A DNA stretch of 64,000 nucleotides, from positions 7,762 to 71,761 of the forward strand of contig JBGCDP010000059.1 in NCBI GenBank assembly GCA_045105475.1. The letters are read 5' to 3'. Both the position numbers and the translations under genes were made by a program. The notes beneath the pieces are model-generated. The model was not told the DNA's origin, ran no database searches, and was given only the letters and a program-made list of their open reading frames with translations. Each line of letters starts with the position of its first letter. Position 1 is the stretch's first letter. This document shows positions 53,020 to 61,688 of this stretch, piece by piece. This stretch comes from WTJY01 sp045105475 (GTDB taxonomy: Bacteria; Chloroflexota; Anaerolineae; Promineifilales; Promineifilaceae).

Positions 53020-53382
53020 ATGGCAATTGCAACATGGACATTAGCAGTTTTACTGGGGTTCTTTTTTCCGGTGACAGGGATGGCAAAGATTCTTGGACAA
53101 CCGAAAAAATTGTTCAAAGAACAAAAAAAGCTGTATTTTGATAAATACGGTATTGATCGCAAGGGAATCCGCTCGATTGGATTTGCAGAACTGATGGCGG
53201 GACTGTCTGTTTGGTTTTGGGTGCCGTACCCGATGGTTGCCCGAACTGGGGCGGTCGCTTTGGTTCTCATTACCGCTGGCGCGATATTTTTTCACTATGT
53301 ATATGATGAAGAACCAGCTGCCCAACCGGCCATTTTGATGTGCATTCTCTCAATCGCATTTTTGGTGAGCAGCGTTTATTAG
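53020..53382 (+). CDS. DoxX-like small membrane protein
   Basis: A 120-residue protein with four hydrophobic spans. WTLAVLLGFFFPVTGMAKILGQP, then GFAELMAGLSVWF, is the pattern of DoxX-like proteins (small four-helix membrane proteins, some linked to quinol-dependent thiosulfate oxidation or to SurF1/terminal oxidases). It lies after menD, as another DoxX-type gene lies after menE, so a link to quinones is plausible. Its stop is six bases from the stop of the opposite-strand DUF1501 gene. Confidence 0.8.
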   Translation: MAIATWTLAVLLGFFFPVTGMAKILGQPKKLFKEQKKLYFDKYGIDRKGIRSIGFAELMAGLSVWFWVPYPMVARTGAVALVLITAGAIFFHYVYDEEPAAQPAILMCILSIAFLVSSVY

Positions 53383-53388
53383 CCTGTT

Positions 53389-54945
53389 TTAGCTGACCGG
53401 CAAAAACATAAGATTGGGTTCTGAAGATGAGATGGGGTCATTAAACCGGACAAGGTTGGGGAAAATCGTGTCCATCTCGCTTGCTTGCACGCCAAACCAG
53501 CGGGCCATCACACTTGCATATTGATCGACGGCAATCGATGGAATCCAACGGCCGCGTAGCTTATGTGCATCAATTGAGCCTGGCTGATCGCCTGTTTTTA
53601 GCGATGGAAAGTGTCCATAAATATCGCCACCGGCTACAGGGCCACCCATCACAATTTGGTGACCGGCCCAAGCATGGTCGGTTCCTGTAGCGTTTGGGCT
53701 AAATGTGCGAGCAAAGTCAGACGCTGTAAATGCCACTGTTTTGTCCCAATCTCCGGCCGCAACCAAAGCATCTTTAAACGCTTTTAGCGAAGTTGAAAGT
53801 TCACCCATCAGCTCAGAATGTGATTCGAGCTGATTCGCATGGGTGTCGTACCCACCAACCTGCACGAAGAAAATTTGACGCCGATTGCCTAGCGCAGAGC
53901 GGCCGGTGATGAGCTTCGCCACCATTTTGAGCTGGTCGCCTAGACTCGTGGTTGCATCTGCAAAGATCGTGTCAAAATCGACCCCACTCCCATCTGCCGC
54001 TGAGATCGAGCCACCGACAGCATCTTCCACATTACGAGCTGAGACTAGCGTTTGCGCATATTCATTCTCTAGAAGATTGTCATTTGTCAATTGCATGAGC
54101 GTTTCAACCATTTTTAAGCGAGACCCTGAGGTATTGTCCTTATAGGTCGGGTTCGCAAAGGTACTGCCTGACTCATATGCATTTGAATAGTTGCTACCGA
54201 AACCGGAAAGTGAGCGTGCCCCACCCGATGTAAGGGCAAAGGCGGCCGTTTCTGGCTGCATCCCTTTTTGAAACGTATTAATCCCAGCCAAAGAGATCGA
54301 CATAGATACTTTTGATTCACTGCCGTTGTAACCAGCATTCATCAGATCCGCCATACGGCCTCCCCAGCCAACGGCGCCCGGCTGATCTGCGATAGACGTT
54401 TGCCACTGCATCTGTTGCGCATCGTGCGCAAAGAGGCGGGGTGGGGCTGGCACTAACTTATTGATGTAATCATCTCGTGTGGGGATCGGGTAAAGCAATG
54501 ATCCTACATTGCAAACAAAGGCGAGGTCGCCACCGTTAAACATTTGGGCCAACTCTGGGGTAGAAGGATGAATGCCCAATGGAGAGGTGCCGCTTGAGTA
54601 ATACTTTTTAAAAGCGTTGGTATTGGCAGGCACGTTCAAAGGATGTAACCCATCCGCATCTGATAACCCCAAGTGAACTCGGCCAGCTTCATAATCGGCT
54701 CGAATTGGGTTAGAACCGGAGTCGCCCATCGGTACGATGAGGTTGTTGGAGTCATTGCCGCCCGCCAGAAATACGCACACGAGGGCTTTATAATCATCTG
54801 CGAAGATGTTGCTGCTGGTTACGGCCGCATTGGTGAGCCGTAGAAATGCCATTGTATTCACGACACTTGTTAGCTCTAGCGCGGCACAGGCTGACTGGCG
54901 GATAAATTCTCGTCGACTGATTCCATGTTCGTCTTTTTTAATCAT
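53389..54945 (-). CDS. DUF1501 Tat-exported protein (sulfatase-like fold)
   Basis: A 518-residue DUF1501 protein. It begins with a twin-arginine signal (GISRREFIRQSACAALELTSVV). Family hallmarks are LVCVFLAGGNDSNNLIVPMG, 'DDYINKLVPAPPRLFAHDAQQMQWQ', QIFFVQVGGYDTHANQ, AFTASDFARTFSPNATGTDHAWAGHQIVMGG and the GHFPSLKTGD segment, resembling the alkaline phosphatase/sulfatase metal scaffold. The C-terminus ends LMFLPVS. DUF1501 genes are regularly next to DUF1800 genes, as here (18-bp gap, same strand, DUF1800 first). Activity is unknown. Confidence 0.93.
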   Translation of the reverse strand: MIKKDEHGISRREFIRQSACAALELTSVVNTMAFLRLTNAAVTSSNIFADDYKALVCVFLAGGNDSNNLIVPMGDSGSNPIRADYEAGRVHLGLSDADGLHPLNVPANTNAFKKYYSSGTSPLGIHPSTPELAQMFNGGDLAFVCNVGSLLYPIPTRDDYINKLVPAPPRLFAHDAQQMQWQTSIADQPGAVGWGGRMADLMNAGYNGSESKVSMSISLAGINTFQKGMQPETAAFALTSGGARSLSGFGSNYSNAYESGSTFANPTYKDNTSGSRLKMVETLMQLTNDNLLENEYAQTLVSARNVEDAVGGSISAADGSGVDFDTIFADATTSLGDQLKMVAKLITGRSALGNRRQIFFVQVGGYDTHANQLESHSELMGELSTSLKAFKDALVAAGDWDKTVAFTASDFARTFSPNATGTDHAWAGHQIVMGGPVAGGDIYGHFPSLKTGDQPGSIDAHKLRGRWIPSIAVDQYASVMARWFGVQASEMDTIFPNLVRFNDPISSSEPNLMFLPVS

Positions 54946-54963
54946 CTTTTTTTCTCCCTCTTT

Positions 54964-57900
54964 TTATTTTTGAACGACACACTGCGGTGCGGTAAACAGG
55001 ACCAATACAATTTCACGCAGTCGATTGTCACGCGCTTTGATCGCTCTTTCTTCAGTTTTGCCATCATCGCTTGCATGGGTTCCTGAGATCCCTTCAATGA
55101 TGATTTCTCTCGGATCAGTTGCCCCGTTGCCCGTCGCTCTGGCATTGAGCCAGCCATCACAAATGAGCAAGTCATAGGCATCGATGACGGCCGCAGTTGC
55201 TTCGCGAACCGCGAGGTCATCATCAAATGACGTATCGAGTTCAGATATGGTGTTGTCATTGTTGGTGTCCATCACGCTCATGTAAGCATCTAGCCCAATT
55301 TGGGGGTCGACAAACAGCGGCCGTGGTTTGTCCCCTTGGTATTTAGCCGGATATCCGGTTGACCCTTTGTTGACGCCGTTGGCAAAGACAAACGCATTGA
55401 TCGAATTGTAGAAATTGATAACCGTTGATTCGTTCATGTGGCCCATCTCTGGGGTGACATTTCCGGCCGCCGCAACTGGCCCGGCCGGAGCAAAGTCCGG
55501 CATAAACCAATTGAACACATTGGGGGCTGTAAGTGGTGCTTGACCAAATGATGAACTATTGCTCCCAACTTGGCTTTGGTTGAGAAACAATCGTTTGGCA
55601 TCCGCCTCATAGAGGTTTAGCTCATTTGCCGGTAGCCCATGAGCGACCAGTCCAGAAATTGGGAATTCAGCTTCGTTAGCGTATTCAGCATTCATTAAGC
55701 GGAACATTCCCATCATTCGAATCAATGGCTCTTGAACGCGACCAGAACCGATTTCTTCCGCTTTGGCTAGATTCCGTGCTTCTGGGTCGAGCAAGATCGC
55801 TTTAATCGTTTCACCTAGATTCCCGTTTGTTTCGGTGAATTTGCTGCTGACTCGGTACACATACCCGGCCGAAGGATTAGAGGTGACAAACCGCTGGATA
55901 AGCCGATAGCTGATAAACGGTGCGGTATTGGGATGGGTGCTTAAAATACCCATGATTTGAGCCAAATCTTGCTCACCCGTTTGCCCGGCCGGAAATGTTG
56001 CGCCGAGTATCGTTTTTTCACCTTCATCTCGAACTTTGACATACCGTCTGTTGTCGGGCTCATACCCGTTGTCTAAAAAGACCGTCATCGGCTCAGCCAT
56101 ATATGGGTGATAAATGGCCGCACGATCAACACCCCGGTCGTTAAATTCTGTGTTGGGCACCGAACCCGGCTGATACCCATCATTCAGAGCGGTGACACCA
56201 TATGACCAGCCGGTAAAGACACGAGCTAATTCTGTAATGTCTGATTGATCATAAGTCTGAAGGGGCAAACCATTTGACCCGATTTGGATCGAGTAGTCTG
56301 GATGGCGTGCGATTAAACCGATTGAAAACAGCTGCATGACTTCGCGAGCAAAGTTTTCATCGGGTGAAGCGATCAAATTGCCGTCGTCGTCGTACTGATC
56401 TTTTTGATTTTTCAGATGGGATAAATAAGTGCCCATAGTCGGATGTTTGGCGACGTCGGTTAAAAGAGATTCGTAGTTACCGAACGCATTCTCTTTCAGC
56501 ATGTCATTGTAAGCTGCGACCCCGTAGTTTTTCTGATTTAGCGCACTGTCTGTCATTGAAACGACAAAGATTTCGCTAAGGGCAAAGGCGGTGCGTTCGC
56601 GCAGTTGAGCCTTGGCATAAACGCTGCTGGTAAACCACGCTCCATAGAATGGGGCGTGGCGGCCTTCTCCTTTGAGCAAAATGTTTCTTTCAGCGGTGCT
56701 GACATCTTCTGCGCTATTGATGCTGCTTAAATCAATGACGTCGCTTAGATACTGTTTTCGAGCTGCTACGAAGTATTCAAGGTGAGAAGGTGATTCGAGC
56801 AGCATCTGTTCGTCTATCCATTTTGCGTAGGCCACCATTCGATCACCATTTTCGGCCGCGATGCGACTTTCTAAGTCAGCGACCAGTTCAGGCGTGGGGC
56901 CAAAGGTAGACTGGCGTAAAAAGCGGACGATGTCTTGGGTAAGTGCCTCACCTGTTAGTGTTTCGATCTCAGGTGTCGGATAGTCTAAATTAGGTTCTGA
57001 TGTCCCTGAGCTGGGCGTGAGATAACCTTTGATTTCTCCTGCCGGATATTTGGCACTGTGCACGTTGGTATAAAGTTCACCTGCCAACAGAGCATCTAGC
57101 ATCTCTTGATCTGTTTGGATGAATTGTGCCGCTTTGATCCCCCATTGAAGATTGGTGAACTGCCCCATTGGTAAGCTAAATACAATCGGGCCAGGGCCAG
57201 GATTACCCACATGAATATGGGCGGCCGTCTGTTCACTGGTTAAGCCGCTAAAGCTCATGCTGACAGCCGCAAATGAGTTGTCTTCTGCCAATCGGACTGT
57301 TGCAATGCCGGTGGCTGATGTTTGAGCGGTCCCTTCTGCGCGCATGGTTGCGACAAATAGCTGGCTGTCATCACCGACTTCATTTTGACCATCTGCGATA
57401 AACACTTCAATCGGGTTAGTATAATTGACGTCATATCCGCTGGTCGATGACAGTTCAATCTCGATTTTTTCAGGAACCTCTAGCTGGTCGTCTTCTAATC
57501 CCGACACGATGATTTTCTTCGTGACTTCACCCGCTTTGAAATCGAGTGCATTGGTTATGATTTTGCCATCTTCGTCTTTAAGGATGTAATCGCCGGATGA
57601 TGCTGTTCCGGCCGCCGGTGAAACATCGGCTGAAACGCCTGGAATGGTGCAGACGGTGACATTGTTTGGAAAGAAGAAAGCGGAATCGGGCTGATTGTTT
57701 GTTTTAAGCCATTCATCCGTCTCTGCTTGTAGATCAGCTTGTGTGGTCTGATTGACTTGAAATGGAATAGAGATTGCTGCTGTGTTTCCGTAACGGCGTA
57801 CGGTATAAACGGCCGTTTCATCGGTCCCTTCAATGGCGCGCGCATCGACCGACTCACGGCCGACCTGCAAGATCGGTGTGCCGTTAAGAATCGGACTTCC

Positions 57901-58503
57901 ATAGACCTTGACTTCAGCTAAAGCCAGTGACTTTTCGCCAACCATTTGAATACGCACATACCGGCCGGTTGTATCGGCCGCAACATTGAGGCTGACTGCG
58001 CTGTTGCCATCGACTAAAGTGCGCCAAACGGATGTGTCCGCCAATAATTGGCTAAGCGATTTGTTTCCAAAATCGTTGTCTGAAACAAAGACATAAAAAT
58101 TATTGAATTCAGCCTTACAGCAGTCTGTACGCCCCCACACCCCGACTTTGTCTAATTTATAGACATCGCCTAAATCGACCTGCCACCAAGGCTCCTGCTC
58201 TGTGTCTGTGACAGCTACACTGTTATTTGAGAAATCGCCATTTGTATCCCCATCTACCGCATGGTTTGGCTCGCTGTTATAAGCGGCTGAAGAAAGGGAG
58301 GCGGTTTTTTCAAGGGCGAGGTTGGTGGCATCTACCGTTGCAGCTCCATTGATGACGAGGGGGAGAAAGATTCTGTTTTGCTCAGTGACTTGAGCAAAAA
58401 GGCTGTTCCCCGTCCCTGTTAGTAAGATAGAAAGTAGAAAAACTGTGGTGCCAAAAATAAAAGGTCGTGATAATTTTGGCGGGTGAATTAGATAATTTTT
58501 CAT
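54964..58503 (-). CDS. Secreted multidomain DUF1800 protein
   Basis: An 1179-residue exported protein. The signal peptide FIFGTTVFLLSILLTGTGNSLFAQ comes first, then NRIFLPLVINGAATVD. An F5/8-type (discoidin, galactose-binding) domain follows at about 60-205 (HAVDGDTNGDF, EPWWQVDLGDVYKLDKVGVW). A Calx-beta-like domain spans about 225-365, a CHRD domain about 378-495 (AAHIHVGNPGPGPIVFSLP, HSAKYPAGEIKGYL) and the DUF1800 domain about 525-1150 (RFLRQSTFGPTPELVADL, ENFAREVMQLFSIGL, ARVFTGWSY, GRVQEPLIRMMGMFRLMN). It is probably a large surface-bound, glycan-contacting protein working with the DUF1501 partner. GGAAGG precedes the ATG. Confidence 0.92.
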   Translation of the reverse strand: MKNYLIHPPKLSRPFIFGTTVFLLSILLTGTGNSLFAQVTEQNRIFLPLVINGAATVDATNLALEKTASLSSAAYNSEPNHAVDGDTNGDFSNNSVAVTDTEQEPWWQVDLGDVYKLDKVGVWGRTDCCKAEFNNFYVFVSDNDFGNKSLSQLLADTSVWRTLVDGNSAVSLNVAADTTGRYVRIQMVGEKSLALAEVKVYGSPILNGTPILQVGRESVDARAIEGTDETAVYTVRRYGNTAAISIPFQVNQTTQADLQAETDEWLKTNNQPDSAFFFPNNVTVCTIPGVSADVSPAAGTASSGDYILKDEDGKIITNALDFKAGEVTKKIIVSGLEDDQLEVPEKIEIELSSTSGYDVNYTNPIEVFIADGQNEVGDDSQLFVATMRAEGTAQTSATGIATVRLAEDNSFAAVSMSFSGLTSEQTAAHIHVGNPGPGPIVFSLPMGQFTNLQWGIKAAQFIQTDQEMLDALLAGELYTNVHSAKYPAGEIKGYLTPSSGTSEPNLDYPTPEIETLTGEALTQDIVRFLRQSTFGPTPELVADLESRIAAENGDRMVAYAKWIDEQMLLESPSHLEYFVAARKQYLSDVIDLSSINSAEDVSTAERNILLKGEGRHAPFYGAWFTSSVYAKAQLRERTAFALSEIFVVSMTDSALNQKNYGVAAYNDMLKENAFGNYESLLTDVAKHPTMGTYLSHLKNQKDQYDDDGNLIASPDENFAREVMQLFSIGLIARHPDYSIQIGSNGLPLQTYDQSDITELARVFTGWSYGVTALNDGYQPGSVPNTEFNDRGVDRAAIYHPYMAEPMTVFLDNGYEPDNRRYVKVRDEGEKTILGATFPAGQTGEQDLAQIMGILSTHPNTAPFISYRLIQRFVTSNPSAGYVYRVSSKFTETNGNLGETIKAILLDPEARNLAKAEEIGSGRVQEPLIRMMGMFRLMNAEYANEAEFPISGLVAHGLPANELNLYEADAKRLFLNQSQVGSNSSSFGQAPLTAPNVFNWFMPDFAPAGPVAAAGNVTPEMGHMNESTVINFYNSINAFVFANGVNKGSTGYPAKYQGDKPRPLFVDPQIGLDAYMSVMDTNNDNTISELDTSFDDDLAVREATAAVIDAYDLLICDGWLNARATGNGATDPREIIIEGISGTHASDDGKTEERAIKARDNRLREIVLVLFTAPQCVVQK

Positions 58504-58777
58504 CCTGAATTTCCTTCCAAGCCGTTTGATGCTTCAAAGATTTTGGTTTTACTCAGTTCATGTAAGGTCAAATTGCAGAGTCAATCAGATGCTTATAATT
58601 GCGTGAGTATTCACTTTGAATTCATAATCTTTATACGCTTTGTAACTTTTCTTTGGTTAAGCATAAGGGTGTAAATAGCTTTGAGCTTGATGCGATTTAC
58701 ATCGTAATTGATAATCTAATTACAAGAAATGGGATTTTAGGATAGGGAAGAATGTTACGTAAAAGGGCAGTTTTAAT

Positions 58778-60286
58778 ATGATTTTTCAACCAGAATCGGC
58801 CGATTGGCTCGCTTTTCGGAGCCAGGCAACTCCTCAAAAAAAGGCACTGATTTTTTGGGACAAGCAGTGGACTTTTGCCGAATTGAATGTGCTGACAGAC
58901 GGCCTTTGTGATTGGTTAGGCCAGCAACCATTGCCTGAGAATCGGCGCATTGGGGTGCTAATGCACAATCGGCCGGAGTATGTGCTGCTCATCTATGCGG
59001 CTGCCCGAATGGGGCTAACCTTGGTGACGTTTAACAGCCGGTTAACTGCGGCCGAAGTTGAATGGCAGATCGGGTTTACTCAGTGTGAGTTTGTGATTGT
59101 CGATGAGACCAACCAACAGACATTAAGTCAGATTGCTCAAGTAAACGTGCTTAAAGTGCCAGAGTTGAGCCAGCTTCCTACCCAATCTACTAACAAACGA
59201 ACAGATCAAACGGCAATCGACAATGAGCAGGCGATTCAATCGATTGTGTTTACAAGCGGCACAACCGGCCGACCTAAAGCGGTTCCGATTACTTTTGCCC
59301 AACATTTTTATAGTGCGATGGGATCTGCCTATCGTTTAGGCGTGCAGCCTGATGATGTTTGGCTGTCAGTTTTGCCCCTTTACCACGTAGGTGGATTGGC
59401 CGTCATCTTTCGCAGCTTGCTCTATGGCACAGCGGTCGATTTACACCCACGATTTAATCTCGCAGAGATCAACAATGCGCTTGACCAAAAGCCGATTTCG
59501 CTCATTTCGGTGGTGCCTACCATGCTTTATCGTCTTATCGATAGCCGGGAGGCATGGCCAGATTCGATGCGCTTGATCCTAGTCGGCGGTGCAGCCGCAT
59601 CGCCTGAATTGGTTGAAGCGGCCGGTAAACTCTCAAAAAGCGGCCGATTGTTAGTCTCAACCAGCTATGGCATGACTGAAGTTGGTTCTCAGTTTGCGAC
59701 GCAAATTCCGGCCGATACTGCGCAAAAACCGGCAAGTGTTGGTAAGCCATTTATGTTTAATTGGCTTAGGGTTGTTGACGATACAGATGGTGAAGCTCAA
59801 GTTGGAGAGATCGGTGAAATCCAAATTAAAGGGTTGGTGGTGATGGCCGGCTATCTTGACAATCCGGAAGCCAATGCTGAACGCTTTACAGCCGACGGCT
59901 GGTTCAGCACAGGCGACCTCGGCTATTTAGATTCCGATGGAGATTTATTTGTTGTTCAGCGGCGTAGTGATTTGATTTTATCTGGCGGGGAAAATGTGTA
60001 TCCGACCGAAGTTGAGGCGGTTTTGCGCCAACATCCGGCCGTCAAAGAAGCCTGTGTTGTCGGGCTGCCTGATCCTGAATGGGGGCAGACTGTAGCTGCA
60101 ATGGTTGAACTGCTGCCGGGAACAAGTCTAACCGCTCAGGAATTAATCTTATTTGGCCAAGAAAAGTTGGCAAGGTATAAACACCCTCGTACTATCGAAT
60201 TGGTAACCCAGCTGCCGCAAACTGCATCAGGCAAAATAGAACGAAAAATGGTGTTTGAACTGTTATCGAAAAAAGGTGAAAAATAA
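58778..60286 (+). CDS. menE: o-Succinylbenzoate--CoA ligase
   Basis: MenE is an AMP-forming acyl-CoA synthetase that activates o-succinylbenzoate. The 502-residue product has the adenylate motif SIVFTSGTTGRPKAVPITFAQH, A5 STSYGMTEVGSQF, A7 WFSTGDLGYLDSDGDLFVVQRRSDLILSGGENVYPTEVE and the catalytic Lys in LPQTASGKIERKMV. The family alone could be another acyl-CoA ligase, but menF and menD nearby support MenE. Its stop overlaps the next start codon as TAATG, so translation of the following membrane protein is coupled. No Shine-Dalgarno sequence is clear at its own ATG. Confidence 0.9.
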   Translation: MIFQPESADWLAFRSQATPQKKALIFWDKQWTFAELNVLTDGLCDWLGQQPLPENRRIGVLMHNRPEYVLLIYAAARMGLTLVTFNSRLTAAEVEWQIGFTQCEFVIVDETNQQTLSQIAQVNVLKVPELSQLPTQSTNKRTDQTAIDNEQAIQSIVFTSGTTGRPKAVPITFAQHFYSAMGSAYRLGVQPDDVWLSVLPLYHVGGLAVIFRSLLYGTAVDLHPRFNLAEINNALDQKPISLISVVPTMLYRLIDSREAWPDSMRLILVGGAAASPELVEAAGKLSKSGRLLVSTSYGMTEVGSQFATQIPADTAQKPASVGKPFMFNWLRVVDDTDGEAQVGEIGEIQIKGLVVMAGYLDNPEANAERFTADGWFSTGDLGYLDSDGDLFVVQRRSDLILSGGENVYPTEVEAVLRQHPAVKEACVVGLPDPEWGQTVAAMVELLPGTSLTAQELILFGQEKLARYKHPRTIELVTQLPQTASGKIERKMVFELLSKKGEK

Positions 60287-61314
60287 TGAGTGCACTAAAA
60301 TCAAAAAAAGATGAAGGAGCTTTTACAGGAACTCAGGGGATGTGGGGAGGCATCCTGTTTAGTTTGGTTTTTACGGGCATTATCTTCATCGCCCGGCCGT
60401 ATTTGCCCCAAATCGACTTCGCACCCGACACAGGTGCCTCTCACTATTATTGGAAACTGCCAAACCCGACAGCGATCACTCGCGCCTCTGCATGGATTAG
60501 CTATTTAGCCCACAACGGCTTCATGTGGTTCTTGATTTGGAAAGCACAAAAAGATGAGCTGAAGTACACCAACGGGTTACAGCGAGTCAACATCATTGCA
60601 TTGGCTGGTAACGCATTTTTTGTAACTTGGCATCTTGTTCAAACCGCTATTTGGTACGATGGGACCGCGCAGGACGTTTCGATTTGGTCTTCACAAGCTT
60701 CTGTCGTCATTATGCTTGTGTTGATATTGCTGATGGAAAATCAGAGACGTGGCGTCTTCTTTGGCAAAAAGATCGATTTCTTAACTGAAACGGGTAAATT
60801 TATCCGTAAATATCATGGGTTTATATTTTCATGGGGCATCATCTACACCTTTTGGTACCACCCGATGGAAAATACGAGCGGCCATTTAATCGGCTTTTTC
60901 TACACGTTCGTACTGATGGTACAAGGATGTCTCTTTTTTACACGCGCGCATGTCAACAAGTATTGGACCTTCTTCCTTGAAATTTTAGTTTTGTTTCACG
61001 GTACGCTCGTTGCGATTAATCAAAACAATGGAATTTGGCCGATGTTTTTCTTTGGCTTTGCGGGAATCTTTATCATCACCCAGATGTACGGTTTGGGGCT
61101 AAAGCCGTGGCAACGATGGGTATTTTTAATTCTGTATGTTGTGGCAGTGTTAGGTTGGTATGGCTCAACCGACATCGTTAATATCAATGAAATTATCCGG
61201 ATACCGATCATTGAGTATCTGGTGATGTTTGTTTTTGCAGGGATCGTCTGGGTCATTATGAAGCTGACCGGATGGCAGAGCGGTAAGCGGCCGAAAGCCG
61301 TGTCTGGAGACTAA
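60286..61314 (+). CDS. Polytopic membrane protein of unknown function coupled to menE
   Basis: A 342-residue protein with about nine hydrophobic spans (GILFSLVFTGIIFIA, ALAGNAFFVTWHLVQTAIW, VVIMLVLILLM, GFIFSWGIIYTFWYHPME, WPMFFFGFAGIFIITQMYGL and others). His and Trp residues sit near membrane edges (WHLVQTAIWYDG, FWYHPMENTSGHL, VLFHGTLVAIN). I do not recognise the family. It overlaps menE by one base, has AGGTG upstream, and is three bases from the DoxX-like gene, so the three are one unit; a role in quinone-linked membrane chemistry is inference. Confidence 0.85.
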   Translation: MSALKSKKDEGAFTGTQGMWGGILFSLVFTGIIFIARPYLPQIDFAPDTGASHYYWKLPNPTAITRASAWISYLAHNGFMWFLIWKAQKDELKYTNGLQRVNIIALAGNAFFVTWHLVQTAIWYDGTAQDVSIWSSQASVVIMLVLILLMENQRRGVFFGKKIDFLTETGKFIRKYHGFIFSWGIIYTFWYHPMENTSGHLIGFFYTFVLMVQGCLFFTRAHVNKYWTFFLEILVLFHGTLVAINQNNGIWPMFFFGFAGIFIITQMYGLGLKPWQRWVFLILYVVAVLGWYGSTDIVNINEIIRIPIIEYLVMFVFAGIVWVIMKLTGWQSGKRPKAVSGD

Positions 61315-61317
61315 CCA

Positions 61318-61677
61318 ATGAGCTTTGCGCTGATCTTACGCGTTTTTTTTGCACTCATCTTTTTCGGATCAGGGGTTTATCATTTCATAAACCCCAACTT
61401 TTATTTGCCCCTGATGCCGGATATCTTGCCAGCGCATAAGCCGCTCATCTATCTGTCAGGATTGGTTGAGCTTGCCGTAGCGGTCGGTCTGTTTATCCCA
61501 TCTGATCAGATTCAGCGGTTAGCGGTTTGGGGTGTAATCGGGCTGCTTGTTGTGTTTACCCCGGTGCACATCATCGACTATTTTCGGGACGATCCGTATG
61601 TGGGTTCCAAGACGATTGCGGCCGTGCGTTTGCTGATTCAGGCGGTGATGTTGGCGGCCGCTGCCTCGTTGTTGTAG
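61318..61677 (+). CDS. DoxX-family membrane protein
   Basis: A 119-residue four-span protein: FALIFFGSGVYHFINPNFYLPLMPDILP, then YLSGLVELAVAVGLFIP, VWGVIGLLVVFTPVHIIDYF and the final AVRLLIQAVMLAAAASLL. The FxxxGxxHFxxP start and the Gly-x-x-Glu helix are typical of DoxX/MauE-like quinol-associated proteins. GGAG lies in the end of the upstream gene, eight bases before its ATG. It closes the menE unit and converges with the secreted-repeat gene. Confidence 0.88.
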   Translation: MSFALILRVFFALIFFGSGVYHFINPNFYLPLMPDILPAHKPLIYLSGLVELAVAVGLFIPSDQIQRLAVWGVIGLLVVFTPVHIIDYFRDDPYVGSKTIAAVRLLIQAVMLAAAASLL

Positions 61678-61688
61678 ATTTCACATAA

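Noticed and set aside
53389..58503. DUF1800-DUF1501 pair considered as a mobile element
   Set aside because: No transposase, integrase, terminal inverted repeats or target duplication could be seen at its borders.
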